The translations under genes were made by a program, and so were the position numbers. A DNA stretch of 64,000 bases, taken from Carya illinoinensis (taxonomy: Eukaryota > Streptophyta > Magnoliopsida > Fagales > Juglandaceae). The DNA is taken from assembly GCF_018687715.1 (NCBI RefSeq), contig NC_056758.1, forward strand, positions 8,268,501-8,332,500, written 5' to 3'. Under the pieces are notes generated by a model. That model worked only from the letters and a program-made list of their open reading frames with translations. It was not told where the DNA came from and made no database searches. This document shows, piece by piece, positions 1 through 12,770 of the stretch (positions are counted from its first letter, which is position 1; each line of letters begins with the position of its first letter).

Positions 1-620
1 GTAGGTTATCAAAAAACACTCCTCAATGAGTGAAATAAGAACAATACAGCGCAAATTATATATCTCTCAAAATGAACAAGGATTAAGGCTCAATGCTTAG
101 AGAAGAGAGAATGAAAGCTTTGAATGAATGTTGTATGCTCTAGATGTTGTAAATGTGAAGTTCTCAAATGATCTATATATAGGCATATAAGACTTCATAT
201 TCAAATTTAAAAAAATTCACATGTCAATATCAACATCATTCACTTTTTCAAAAAATTCAAATAAAAGGTTTTTCTTTTTCAATTGTCAAAGACAACATCA
301 TTCATTTTTCAAATACTTCAAATCTAATCTTTTACTTTTGGCATATGGCAAAAGGAACACACTTTACTTTTCAAAAAATTTAAACCTAATCTTTTTACTT
401 TTTGCATATGACAAAAGGAGCACACTTTACTTTTAAAATTTTTCAAACAAAAACATATACCTTTTGCATAAGTCAAAAAAAGTATCAATCACTTTTGACA
501 ATATTCAAATAAAACATGCACATGTGAAAGATGACAATCAATCATCTTTAATATTTTCAAAGTTCAAACCTTTAATCATGTAATGCATATGTGAAAGATT
601 ACAATTAATTATCTTTCAAA
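1..620 (-). mobile_element. Probable LTR-retrotransposon LTR fragment running off the left edge
   Basis: The reverse strand shows a TATA-like box (CTATATATAG, near 172-182) followed by about 170 bp of untranslated-looking sequence to the window edge, as in the U3-R-U5 part of an LTR. On its far side (about 255-620) lies a degenerate repeat with a period near 63 bp, seen best at 341-403 and 404-434, built around a CTTTTGCATATG...CAAAAG quasi-palindrome. No coding domain of an element is visible. The other LTR end lies outside the window, so the class is inferred from layout only. Confidence 0.3.
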
Positions 621-2870
621 ATTTTCAAGAAGAAGAAGAACATGTGCAGATATTAAAGAAGAACATGATTCACATAAAAAGTGGGTGATCGAGCAATTTA
701 TAACATTGTTAGTGGCATTTTCTAATATAATATGATCAGACAAAAGTTGGATAACCCTTAATGATGGAGATGAGCCAAACAAGAAAGAGACGGAGAGATA
801 GAATTCACAAAGATTTTGTGAATTCTTCAAGAAGGTTTGTCATTTTTTAACCTAACCAGATGATATATCATGCAGAATTACATGGTTTTGGTTATGCTAC
901 TGGTTCCGTGTCAAACTTTGTAGAACAATCATTTCCCTCCAATTTGCACTCCCTAAAACCTCCAATTTTGAAGCCATTCTTAGGAAGAAGAGAACAGTCA
1001 TCACGCTGCTGGAAGGATACTTGTGGCAGAAAATTGTAAGGGTCATCACAAAATGGGCTGACATTCATGTTATCTGCAACGTACAAAGCCATGGTACTAT
1101 GGTAGCATATTACATCTCCGATGCTTAGAAAGGGTCTATATTGAGGACCATATTAATCTTATATTTCAACAAATTGGCATGCACATAGAATTGTTTTCTA
1201 ACACAATTTTTTTAAGTTCAATATATAACCGTCCAGCCCATTATCATGGTTAAGCTTAGCAAAGAAGATAAACTTACCACTTTACGAATCAGAGGCTCTA
1301 GAATGGGCTTCAGCAAATGATGGACTGATTGCATCCTCATGAGTCATGACCTCCATAACAACACTGAACATCATGAAGATATATCATTAGAAATGAAATG
1401 TATGTAATTCATATCAAGGTCATGAAAATTAAGAGAAAGGAAAGAAAATAAGATAAATGAATGTATAGTTTTATGATGTTTTTATTTTCTCCATATGATG
1501 ATTATGTGAAAGAAATGGAGCAAAAGGTTGGATGCACAAGCCAGTGAGCCACACTGAAGGCAGTTGGGACAAGGCAGCCCCTGTTTTAAGGAGAAGCATG
1601 AAATAGCAAAAATTTTCACAATTTCAGTAAAACTCTTACCAAAGTTGAGTTTCCAGACTAAAAATCTCTACAGAGAAGTTCTTGCTAAAAATAATGCTTT
1701 CAAATCATGAAACTTATGTTGTTACTGAGGAAGGAAAAAAGAGTAGGAAACCATGGAGATCTTATTTTTCTTCTGTTCTAGAAAAATATCCTTCAGTTTA
1801 TTGGACATTGTACATTTTGTTTTTCAGTAAAACAAGGATTCTATTGATGACACTCACACACACACATGTACACATTCCTTCAACTTATTGTTACTAGAAA
1901 CTATTTTTTCTCGTTTCTGTAAATTTGAGAGTATCATAACCAATGACCACTATAAGCACAATATCCAATATGGTGTCCTTGATAGCATCCAGAGCTTCTG
2001 ATTGCTATTCAAGAGTTTTGATTTCTCTTGATACAATATCTACTATCATACCACCATATTTTGGCTACACAACAAGGATCATAATATTTTTTAGCATAAA
2101 AAAAATGATGAAATGAAAAATGAGGGAATGAAGTTACATGCTTATCAGAAAATGAAAACTGAGTATATGCTGAAATTTGCTTTCTATATCCTTTTGATCT
2201 ATATTCTATGTGGACCTATCTCTTTCAGCTAACCAAAAAATGGATTGTTTCAAAAAGTTAAATTGATAATAGTATATGAATTTAGTGATCATCATGATTT
2301 ATTAGTTCATATTCTAAAAGTATAAACAGCCAATCCAAATTCCAAATGACCAGAGATGGTATTAGATATAGCTAATCTTCTTCACTTTAGAGAAAATACT
2401 AATATTTGCAAATTCATTAATCTTGGGGCTATTAAATAAATAAAAAATCAGAAAAATGCAATAGGTTCTATTTAATTCCTACCAATTTTGGTACCACTAT
2501 ATTCAAAGTTTTGTACCATCAATTTTTGCAAGATTTTCTTCACTTTCTGCTCACATCCATCACAATGGATGTTCACTTTGAGAACAAATTTTTGCATGCA
2601 CAAGCAAGCCAAAAAAAAAAAAAAAACATAATGCAAAGGTAAATACTATTAAAATGGAATCAAATACCATGCCTGTTAACGAAACGAGCACACATTTTAT
2701 ACGATGAGTACTCAATGAAAATATAAAAAGAAATATGAGAGCTTTTATCTTCTTTCACACTGAAGCAATGCTCTTTAAGCAAAAGAACAAGAAAGTAGAT
2801 AAAATTGTACAATGACTGAGTGGAAGAGTACCTAGATCTTCAAAAAATCTTCTTTACTCATAACTTAAAC
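621..2870. other. AT-rich spacer without a recognised gene
   Basis: No recognisable gene. A 66-codon open frame on the minus strand (892-1092) is cysteine-containing and not low-complexity, and it stays open upstream to about 1150. It matches no family I know and may be an exon remnant. The rest is AT-rich, with short (CA)n and poly-A runs (1855-1866, 2611-2626). Confidence 0.4.
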
Positions 2871-2914
2871 TCAAATGGAACAAGCAGAAAGACACAAGAA
2901 TGGAAATAAATTAA

Positions 2915-3513
2915 AAAGGGGGGAGGGGGGGGGGGGGGTGTTAGCTACGCTGGTGGCTATAGGTGGTGCGACGGCTATGGACGCGGTGGCACTGGGAATC
3001 CGAGAGAGAAGAGAAAGAGAGATCTACGGGAGAGAGAGAAGCCGCGAGGGAGGGGCTTGGCTTGGTTGGCCAGCGACTGTGGAAGTGGACAGTGACGATG
3101 GGTCGATGACGGCATGCAGTGGTTGCTATGTAGAGGCATTAAGAGAGGCGATCGAGGGAGAAGAGGGATTGGGGAGAGACGAGAGGGGTAGAGGAGATGA
3201 TTGGAGGGAATTAAAGTGAAGAAGGGAAAACGTGGGGGGTTTAAATTTGATTAGTTTTTCTGGCTTTTTTTATTCGCCACTAATAAGTATTAAAAGCCGC
3301 TACAGTTACAATATTTTATTGTCACGAAAAAAAATCACCACAATAGATATCAAAGTCGCCGCAAAAAATAAACAGTAAATCCCCCACAGCATTTTTCACT
3401 TTTGCGATGGAATTCAACGGCAACTTAGAAATCTTCATAAATAAGGACCTTTTGCGGCGATTTTTTTTTCAGCAATCTTAAAATCGCTGGAAATGACCTA
3501 TTTTCTTCTAGTG
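2915..3513. mobile_element. CACTA-like non-autonomous element, right-hand end
   Basis: The segment ends at 3513 in TTCTTCTAGTG, whose reverse complement CACTAGAAGAA resembles the CACTACAAGAA terminus of plant CACTA (En/Spm) transposons. The 270 bp inside the end are rich in short GCGGCGA / TCGCCGC and AAAATCGC motifs in both orientations, like the subterminal repeats of this superfamily. Inside lies a GA/GGN-rich stretch with a poly-G run (2919-2938) that gives a spurious open frame. The left terminus was not found, so the start is approximate and no transposase is visible. Confidence 0.4.
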
Positions 3514-4207
3514 CATGCATGGTAGTGTAGTATTTTTGATTCTATGAAATGAGCAATAGGAACCATTTCGAGTGACTAAAATATAAAATAGTTAGAAACA
3601 CTGAGAGATACGACTCATGACATCACAACTGTCAAACCATCCCCTTCAAGTATAACATGTATCAACTCCAATTCACTGCACAAGATGGAAGCTTTTAATG
3701 CAGCAATGGATTCAGCCAAAAGTGCATCAGGGTAAAGATCTAGAGTTAATCCGTGTTGCTATAACTCCTCCATCCCAATTCCTCACTATCACTCAATTCA
3801 CTACTTTACAATGAATTTTTTTCATTTGCAACATCCCATTTAATCTTATAGGTGTTACAAGGAGCTAGTATCCATTGCTGATCAATTGTGGAAGCAGTTG
3901 CTGCACCTTTTGTAGCTTTCTACTGCATGCTACTGTAATCACTTAAGGCCTGTTTTGAGTGGTTCACCAAAGAGCTAGGGGATAAAAAAATTCCTTCAAA
4001 TACAAATCTATTTCTTCTCTTCCAAATCCGATGAGCTGTGACAGCAAATTCTTCAATTTCCTCAGCATTCAAGTTTAAACAGAAAAATTATAGAACTTGC
4101 CTCGAAGGCTTATCAACAATGGCACATTTTTGGATGTATGGGCAGATGGGGCACATGCTTTATGTTATCTGGGCAGATAGGGCACATGCTTTATGAAAAA
4201 CCTTGCT

Positions 4208-4410
4208 GGTTTGGTTATACAAAACCAACTCATCTCATCTCATATAATCATTACAACTTTTTTAAATTTCCACATAAAATATAATAAACAATTCAACTTT
4301 TTCAAATCTTAAAACAAAACTTATATTAAAAAAATTATATTATAATAATATTTTATTTAACTTTTAACAAAACATCTCTTCTCATCTCATCTGAATTATG
4401 TAACCAAACA
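4208..4410. mobile_element. Short MITE, TGTTTGGTTA-type ends
   Basis: A roughly 200-bp AT-rich fold-back element with imperfect terminal inverted repeats: GGTTTGGTTA at 4208-4217 and TAACCAAACA at 4401-4410, each followed inward by repeated CTCATCT/ATGAGATG motifs. Related sequences occur near 40,872-41,073, 43,165-43,502, 56,814-57,005 and 59,640-59,935. A family with this look being common in Fagales genomes is my recollection, not something shown here. Confidence 0.45.
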
Positions 4411-4415
4411 AGTCC

Positions 4416-7400
4416 CAACAGGCCCTCCAAAGAAAGACTTAACAGCATTGGCCACTCTAAGCTTCCAAACATTTTTCCGAATCACAGAATGATTAATATT
4501 GCTCGATGTCTGCCCCTTTTGTCTCTCCACCATAGTACATTGTAAGTGGTAAGCACTCTCTACAGAGAACTTACCATCTCCAATATACCTCCAGGCTAGT
4601 TGATCTAAACTATTGTATGGGTTGATAGGGATTCTTCTAATGTCTTCGATCTCAGATTCAAAGAACATTTCATTTAGCAAAGAGACGTTCCATTGGTTTG
4701 TGCCACTATCAATCAAATATTTAACCTTTGTTTCATCTTATAACCCTATGGTGTAGAGTTTTTAAATCTAAAAAGAATTAGTCTTGGGAGCCATTTGTCT
4801 TTCCAAATCTTCTCTCGGTTCCCATTGCCCATTTTCCACATCAATCATTCTTCTAAGAGTTGTCTAGCTTCCAAAATACTTCTCCATGTATAGGATGTTT
4901 TGCTGCCAACTTTAGCATTAAAGAAATATTCTCAGAGCAAGTATTTTGCCTTTAGAATCTTTGCTGCCAAGGAGCTTGGGTTTCGAATGAGTCTCCAACC
5001 CTACTTACCAAGCAAAGCTAAGTTGAAATTTTCAAATTCTCTAAAGCCCATTCCACCTTCATTTTTTTTTTTTTCTTTTCTTAGATGCTACCAATTGATA
5101 TAGTGAATCTTGGATCTGTTTTCCTTGTGCCCCATTGCATGACCATGTTTATTTCCTCCAAAAGAGTTATTGGTATTTTGAATACCCCCATGTTGTATGT
5201 AGGAATAGCCAGAATAACAGGTTTTAAAAGAACTTCCTTTCTTATTTGAGATAAGAACTTCACCTTCTAGTTGCTCATTCTGCTGCTGATCTTGTCTAAA
5301 ATAGGGTGGAATGCATTAGATCAAGGTCTGCCTACAAAGGTTGGAAGACCCAGATATTGTTCCTAAGAGATAGAGGCTTTAATCCTTGTTATGGCCACGA
5401 TGATTTCTTTAACTTCTTCTTTGGTGTTGCTACTGAAAAAGATGGAAGTTTTGTCCAGGTTTAGCCTTTAACCTAACGCTTTCTCATATGAGTCAATGAG
5501 GCTATAAAGTCTACTCTACTCTAATGAATTGGCCTTACAAAAGAGAAGGCCATTATCTGCAAAAAAGAGATGGCTATGTATAAAGAATCTTGAGTTAGGG
5601 GAATTCTTGTGATATAGCCTTTTTCCGCTGCATGATTCAGAAGCTGAGGACTTCCGAACATTGGATGAACAAGTAGGGAGATAGTGGGTCCCTGTCTTAT
5701 TCTTCCAGAAGGTTTGAACCCTCTTTGTGGGACTTCATTGATGAGAGTAAGGTAAGAGACAGTTATCACACAATTCATAATCAAATCTGAACATCTATTG
5801 TCGAATCACATTTTAATCATGATAGATTCCGAGAAAGGCCATTCAACTTTATCATAGGCCTTACTCATGTCCAATTTCAGGGTAATGTAACTTGTTTTTG
5901 CTTCTCATTCAGTGCTTCATTGCGTGCTTGGCTTCATAGGCAACTATAACATTATCAGATATTAATATTCCTGTAACAAATGCTCTTTGAGTTGGAGAGA
6001 TAAATTCTAGAATGATAAGCTTCAATCTATTGGCCAACACTTTGGCAATTATTTTGTAAAGGACATTGCATAAACTCATTGGTTGATACTCATATACTAA
6101 TCTTGGGTCTTTTCTCGTAGGAATCAGAGCAATAAATGTCTCATTTAGTCCTTCTAATCCTCTTCTTTGGTTAAGGTCCCAAAATTGCTGCAGTGATGTC
6201 TTTCCCCACTACACCCCAATGCTCTTGAAAGAAAGCTGCTGAAGACCCATCTGGACCTGGTGAACTCAATGGGATTTATCTCAAATATAACCTTTTCAAC
6301 CTCCTCTACTGAAAAGTTTATCATCAATGTTTAATTCATTTCATCAATCATAATAAGATTAAGGGAACAAAGTGCTTATGTTTATGTAATTCCAATGGGC
6401 TAAGAGCACTCCCAATTGATTCTTCATCTTCTCCTTTAAAATACATTACCAAAACTCACTTTTTCTATTTTACATATTGAATTTTACAATATACTATACA
6501 TCAGCTTATCTATTTTTCCTTCATATCATTTAAATATTATACTTTTTAATCTTTTTTATTCATTTCAAATATTTTCTCTAACTACCAATGATATCCTTAT
6601 ATCTTTTGATATTTGCAATATCTCCACATATACAATGTCATATAATTATATACTGTTTTAAATTAATCCAAATTTATAAGCTAAAACAAAATATAAATTA
6701 ATTAAAAAAAGATTATATAATGAAAATATTTTCAAAATATATTATGATAATATCCATTCTCGATAATTGCCATTTTATTAAATAAGTGATATGTGAGGCT
6801 CAATTTTATTAAAATATCACCACTAACCAAATAATTGATACCCACATTATTAAAAATATTACCATTCCAACACTGGGCCTAGACGATGGGCTTCCTTGAG
6901 ATATGTGAGAAATAAATTAAAAATGTTTGCAAGCATGAACAAGTTCCTTCAGATGTAGCGGCTTCCCTGTAGCAAAATGTAAAGTCTCTTTAAAATAGAA
7001 GATCCAATGGAAGGTAACTTTAGGATCATTTCTTTATATTTTAAACAAAAATGCATTATAGAGCATCATTGGGAGTGCTCTTATAAGATGTGGTGAAAAG
7101 ATCTTTCAAGAAACTTTGAAACTACCCACTAATCTCCCCTTGCCTTGTTACAACTTGACCTTCATCTTTTGTAATCTTACTAATAGCATTTGTTTGCTTT
7201 CTTTGACTTGCACACATATTAAAGAATTTAGTATTTCAATCTCGATCTTTCATCCACCTTTGTTTATCTCTTTGGCACCATTTAATATCCTCTTCCTCAT
7301 GCAAAGCTTCTACTTCATTTTGAAGGTCTTTGATAATCCCATTTGAACCTCCTGAATTAGAGTCAATTCTTTCATCCTTTCTCTCTTCTGATGCATCGAT

Positions 7401-8000
7401 CTTCTTTGATTTTCATTGATAGATTTGCTTCAGTTAACCAAGCTTCTTCTGCATCTGATCAATCCCACCTTTGCAATCTCCATTTTAATGTAATGATGGA
7501 ATGAGGTATCCATGCATTCTTAATCACATCATAACAGTCATCCCTTTTTGCGCCACAAACCTCCTATATGAAAACCTTCCTCCAAGGCTTGGTTTCTCTT
7601 TCTTGATTGTTACAAATTATAAAGAGCAAACTATGGTTAGAATTTTCTGCACCCAGAGTATTCACCTCAGTACTTGAAAATAAGGAATGACATTCATTAT
7701 TCCCCAATGTTGTGTCCAATCTTTCCTTAGTTAACTCCTTTCCTTCCCTGTTGTTACGCCTTGTGAATCTAGATCCTTTGTAACCCAACTCACTAAGTCC
7801 ACTGTCTTCAATTGCCTCTCTAAATGGTTCCATCTAACTGTATGGTCTTTCAGCTGCTCCAACCTTCTCCACTTGAGCAATTATCTCATTAAACTCCTCC
7901 ATGCACAACCAAGATAACTCGGTTATGTTCTTTAACATTCTAAGCATTTGCCAACTTTCATCTCTTTTTGCTACCACAAGATGACCATAGCAGCCAGTTG
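4416..8000 (-). pseudogene. Decayed LINE (L1-type) retrotransposon, endonuclease to zf-RVT
   Basis: On the minus strand the pieces read in the order of plant L1 ORF2. At 8000-7564 is the endonuclease C-terminal half (WLC...DFNEI-like, then REGKELTKERLD). Traces of early reverse transcriptase follow around 6,400-5,800. At 5784-5521 is an RT fragment (INEVPQRGFKPSGRIRQG, the palm region with the usual LRQGDP degraded). At 5263-5081 is the RT C-terminal part (KEVLLKPVILAIPTYNMGVF), and at 4716-4416 the zf-RVT region (DQLAWRYIGDGKFSVESAYH). Frameshifts and stops separate every piece, so it is dead. The N-terminal ORF1 and RNase H parts are missing. A 677-bp MITE sits inside it at 6404-7080. Confidence 0.8.
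6404..7080. mobile_element. Tourist-like (PIF/Harbinger) MITE inside the LINE
   Basis: Terminal inverted repeats GAGCACTCCCAAT (left, from 6404) and ATTGGGAGTGCTC (right, to 7080) bound a 677-bp AT-rich segment without coding capacity. The flanking triplets are TAA (6401-6403) and TTA (7081-7083), consistent with the TWA target duplication of Tourist/PIF-Harbinger elements with one substitution. The flanks are LINE sequence on both sides, so the MITE arrived after the LINE. Confidence 0.65.
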
Positions 8001-8062
8001 ACAACAACAACTAGCATCAATCGAATTTGTTATCTATAAGATAATTTCTCTCTAGTTATATA

Positions 8063-8570
8063 TACTACAAGAAATATTATTTGTTGTAGCGACAAGATTT
8101 GCCGCAAAAAGTACTGAAAATTGCCGCAATTAATCATTTTCCTTCACCCCTAAGTCATGACATTCATGGTGTCATAATTGAGAATTTTCCACGACAAAAC
8201 AAAAACGAGCCGCGAATAACATATTTTTGCAACGATTTCTTTTGCCAGAAAAAGTCCCAAAATTTTGCCCAAAAAATGTTAACCCTGGTTAATCGTCCCA
8301 TGAGTTGTTTTCCAGCACTTTTTTCTCTTTGGAAATATGTATTTGACGTGCCACCAAGTGCAAAGTATTTGTGGCAAGGTATACTTGTGGCAAATAATCA
8401 TATATAGGACTCATTAATGGAATTCAATACATCCTACCACTTTTGTTTGTAATTTTCTCTCATTTTTTATACCCATTTATTTAAGTTAACTACTACATAA
8501 AAATTAGTCATGTCATTTGCAAGCAAGTCACCAATGAACTGATCAGTGATCACACACAAGCATCGTAGAA
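8063..8570. mobile_element. CACTA-like left terminus
   Basis: TACTACAAGAAATATT at 8063 resembles the CACTACAAGAAA end of plant CACTA elements with the first base changed. Within the next 100 bp are GCCGCAA/TTGCCGCA motifs like those near 3.3-3.5 kb. The matching right end was not found and no transposase frame is visible. The end coordinate is only where LINE sequence resumes. Confidence 0.35.
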
Positions 8571-8577
8571 AACAAAG

Positions 8578-9530
8578 AGTTACATCAAAAGAGTTATTTT
8601 TATTTTGAATACCCCATGTTGTATGTAGGAATGGCCTAAATAACTTGTTTTAATAGAACTTCCTTTCCTGCTTGGGATAAGAACATCACCTTTTAGTTAC
8701 TCATTCTACTTCTAATCTTGTCTATAATAGAGTAGAATGCCTTAGATCAAGGTCTGCCTACAAAGGTTGGAAGACCCAGATATTTTTCCTAAGAGATGGA
8801 GGCTTTAATCCCTGTTATGTCCAGGATGATTTCTTTAACTTCGTTTTTGGTGTTGCTGCTGAAAAAGATAGAAGTTTTGCCCAGGTTTAGCCTTTCTCAT
8901 ATGAGTCAATGAGGCTATAAAGTCTTCTCCACTCCAATGAATTGGCCTTGTAAAAGAGAAGGCTATCATCTGCAAAAACAAATACAAAACAAAAAAAGAT
9001 GGTTTTTGTATAAAGAATATTGAGCTAGGAGAATTCTTGTGATAAAGCCTTTTTCCTTTGCATGATTCAAAAGCTGAGGACTTCCGAACATAGGATGAAT
9101 AGGTAGCAAGATAGTGGATCTTTGTCTTATTCCTCCGAAAGGTTTAAACCCTCTTTGTGAGACTCCATTGATGAGAATAGAGTAAGAGACAATTATCACC
9201 CAATTCATCATCAGGTCTGTCCATCTACTGTCGAATCTCATTTTAATCACAATAGCTTCCAAGAAAGGCCATTCAACTCTATCATAGGCCTTATTCATGT
9301 CCAGTTTAAGGGCCAAGTAACTTGTTCCTTCTTCTCATTCAATGCTTCATTGTGTGTATGGCTTCATAGACAACTACAACATTATCAAATATTAATCTTC
9401 TTGGCACAAATGCACTTTAGGTATGAGAGATAAATTCTAGAAGGATAAGCTTCAATGTGTTGGCCAACACTTTGGCAATTATTTTGTAAAGGACATTGCA
9501 TAACTCATTGGCTAATAATCATATAATAAT
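8578..9530 (-). pseudogene. Second partial copy of the same LINE reverse transcriptase
   Basis: This segment repeats about 5150-6085 at high identity by eye. The minus frame at 9316-8966 shows an RT palm stretch (LKLDMNKAYDRVEWPFLEA, then a degraded INGVSQRGFKP). It retains an intact AYDRVEW stretch that the first copy has lost. It ends where a CACTA-like terminus begins at 9531. Whether it is a separate insertion or a genomic duplication of the first LINE cannot be decided here. Confidence 0.75.
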
Positions 9531-9596
9531 CACTACAAGAAAAATCCTTTTTTCATTCGAATTTGTACATGCCACAAAAAAAACTGACGGGAATAT
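9531..9596. mobile_element. CACTA-type terminus CACTACAAGAAAAATCC
   Basis: A textbook CACTA end (CACTACAAGAAAAATCC) starts at 9531, directly abutting LINE sequence. About 65 bp later the sequence changes to the left boundary of the tandem duplication (a LINE 3' fragment). No right-hand partner was found, so this is either a truncated element or one whose other end decayed. Confidence 0.45.
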
Positions 9597-10323
9597 TTCT
9601 TGCATTATTTGGAAAATTGTGAAATGGCTACATGAATTAAATCTAATGATTAAACCATCAAGGGGAATAAAAAGATTGGTATTTTAAGTCTCTTGAGAAT
9701 TCCATGGTTGAAGACAACTGAAAAAGTTTAGTTTAAATCACTGGTTGAATCCCCTTACAGGGAATCAGCAACGACAAGGCGATGGCTTTCCTTCGGTGAA
9801 ATAGAAGAATGGTCAATAGGGTTTTGATCGAGCATGAATCAGTGAAAGTCTTAAGCTTATTTCTCTCACTTCTCCGTAGAGTAAAGCAATGGAGGGAAAG
9901 AGAAAAATCAATCAAGGGTTCGACTAAGAGAAAAAGAGAGTAGTATAGGCAATTAATGTTAGGGAGTAAATATTGGGGCCTTCATGTGGATTAATATTTG
10001 TGTATGTCGATCGATGCTATGTAAAAATGAGGGTTTAGAGAAACATGTTTGGAATTAAACTAATCACAACAAAAGATCATGAGTTATCACATACATATAT
10101 ATTTATATTTATATTTATATATATATATGGGTGGAAATATTGCTGGACCCATGGGTTTGCTTGTTGAGGAAGATATGGTTTTTGGGGGGCCCAATGAGTT
10201 TGCGATCTCTATCATGATCGTCTCATAAAACGATTGTAAAGAGATTGATGATGATGATAATGAAATTATATATAATTATCTAATCAGTATTGCTTAATTT
10301 CGCTCCAAGTAAATTCCCAAATA

Positions 10324-10372
<49 letters not shown>

Positions 10373-11062
10373 AGTTTAATTGTACGTGGATTTCAACAAA
10401 TTAAGCTATTTTTTATTGATAGCTTCGAATCCTTTGTGCATGAAAATAGAAACTCTTGATGCTTCCCCCACATACAACAATAGAATGATATAGGAGTTGT
10501 CAAAATACCTAACATAGCAGCAATGGTCTAACTAAAATTTGATGTACCCTAAACCACACATGAAACTGTCAAACTTATTGGACCACTTCTAAAGCATGTT
10601 CTAGGCCATAAAAGCTCTTATTCAGTTTGCAGACTGAACTCTCCTTTCCTTGTACTGCGAACCCTTCAGGTTGGTGCATATAGATGTTTTCCTCCAATCC
10701 CATGAAGAAAAGTTGTTTTCATAACTGCTCAAGATGCAATTCTCCAATAGCCACCATTGTTAGTACTAACCTGATAGTTGTGATCTTCACCGTGTGAGAG
10801 AAGATCTCAGAGTAGTCAATGCCCTTTTCTATCGAAAACCTTTCACAACAAGTCTTATCTTGTGGCTTTTACTGCTATCATGCACAGTCTTCACCCGATA
10901 TACCCACTGGTTGTGCAACGCCTTCTTCCCTTGGAGAAGTTTTGTCAACCCCCATGTCTGATTCCCTAACAAGGAATACATCTCATCCTTCATGGTTGAC
11001 TCCCACTTGTTCAAATTTTCATCTTAACATGTCTACTCATAGCTCTGCAGTTCCCCACCGTC
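9597..11062. repeat. Duplicated segment, copy 1 (LINE tail plus copia RT piece)
   Basis: The segment matches 11,987-13,470 nearly throughout. In order it holds a LINE 3' fragment on the plus strand (IIWKIVKWLHELNLMIKPS), an unassigned stretch, a (GA)n microsatellite (10,327-10,368), and a minus-strand Ty1-copia reverse transcriptase fragment (about 11,062-10,450; WVYRVKTVHDSSKSHKIRLV). The two copies differ by small indels, by about 240 bp of extra (TA)-rich and other sequence around 10,090-10,150, and strongly in the T/G homopolymer. Confidence 0.8.
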
Positions 11063-11249
11063 TGTTAGCTGAATATAATTCAAAGTGGGTGAGAACCACT
11101 TCGAGGGTCAAATAGTCCTGGTAGACATGCGAGCTGCAATTGCAAAGTTCTCATATTTGGAGCAAAAGTATTTTTCAAATGTTGTACCATTAGAATCAAT
11201 TTCAACAAGATCATGACATTCTCATATTTGGAGATCTATATGTATATAT

Positions 11250-12131
11250 ATGTCATTCATACAATCCGAAAGTCAATGGAATATTAGAAGTGGTAATATC
11301 TATTTTGGTATGATAACTGGATGGGTAATGGGTCCATTGCATCCTTGGGTTTTCCTAGCACTTTACTAAATCTGAGATTAAATTATTTATGTCTTGAAGC
11401 TGATTGGCAGCTGGTTGGTGGAGAGATAAGCTTGGAATTTTTCAAAATTCTGTATTGATGCATCATGTTCTTAGTTTTCAAATAAAACCAAAAAGTGGTG
11501 ATGATGATAGATATTGGAAGCATACCAATGATGGTAAAGTCACTACTCAATCAACATGGAGCATTCTTAGAACCCATCATTCTTGATTTTCTACTGCTAA
11601 ATATATTTGGATTAAGAATCTTTCACTGAAAATTTCTATTTTTGTATGGATAATGTGGAATAATGGGGTACCTTTGGTCATAATGTTAAAAAATGTGACA
11701 TAAGCTTGGCCTCTAAGTGTAGTTGTGGCTGCAAGGATGTAGAGTCTGATTTACATGTTTTTGATGATTGTGATCTTGTTGTATATGTATGGCATCACTT
11801 CTCACATATTTTTGGCATTTTAGATCTTTCAACTTTGGGGTGGAGAGATAAATTGCTAACTTGGTGGTCAGTTTTCCATAGGACAAATCAGATTCATATA
11901 ATTGCTCAATTAGTTCCATGTTCAATACTTTGGGAATTGTGGCTAGGAAGAAGTTCGGCCAAATATGAAAGTAGAATCAAGACTACTTGTTGCATTATTT
12001 GGAAAATTGTGAAATGGTTGCATGAATTAAATCTAATGATTAAACCATCAAAGGGCATAAAAAGGTTAGATGATGTTTCCATTTTAAGTCTCTTGAGAAT
12101 TCCATTGTTGAGGACAACTGAAAAAGTTTAG
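11250..12131 (+). pseudogene. LINE ORF2 C-terminal fragment (zf-RVT), plus strand
   Basis: Two plus-strand frames read as the C-terminal zinc-binding reverse-transcriptase domain of plant LINEs. The first, at 11,404-11,586, contains DDRYWKHTNDGKVTTQSTWS. The second, at 11,706-12,131, contains SKCSCGCKDVESDLHVFDDC, matching the C-x-C-C...E...H-x-F-x-x-C pattern. A frameshift separates them and there is no upstream RT. The end of this fragment is also the first 145 bp of duplicated copy 2. Confidence 0.7.
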
Positions 12132-12727
12132 TTTAATTCACTGGTTGAATCCTTTTATAGGGAATCAGCAACGATAAGGCGGTGGCTTTCCCGCGGTGAA
12201 ATAGAAGAAGGGTCAATAGGGTTTTGATCAGGCATGAACCATTGGAAGTGTGAAGCTTATTTCTCACCCTTCTCCGTAGAGTAATGCAATGAAGGGAAGG
12301 AGAAAAATCAACCAAGGGTTTGACTGAGAGAAAAAGAGAGCAGTAGAGGTGATTAATGTTAGGGAGTAAATATTGGGGCCTTCATATGGATTAATATTTG
12401 CATAAGTCGATCGATGATCTGTCAAGAGAAGGGTTTAGAGAGACATGTTTGGAATTAAACTGATCACAATAAAAGATCATGAGTTATCATACATATTATA
12501 TGGGTGGAAATATTGTTGGATCCATCGGTTTGCTTGTTAAGGAAGATATGGTTTCTTTTTTTTTTTTTTTTTTTTTGGGGGGGGGGGGGGGGGGGCAATG
12601 AGTTTGCAATCTCTATCATGATCTTCTCATAAAACGATCGTAAAGAGATTGCTGATGAGGATGATGATATTATATATAATTATCCGATCAGTCTTGCTTA
12701 ATCCCACTCCAAGAAAATTCCCAAAAA

Positions 12728-12770
<43 letters not shown>

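Noticed and set aside
2875..3219. 114-codon Gly/Arg/Glu-rich plus-strand frame
   Set aside because: It is driven by GA/GG-rich low complexity and a poly-G tract within a transposon-like segment.
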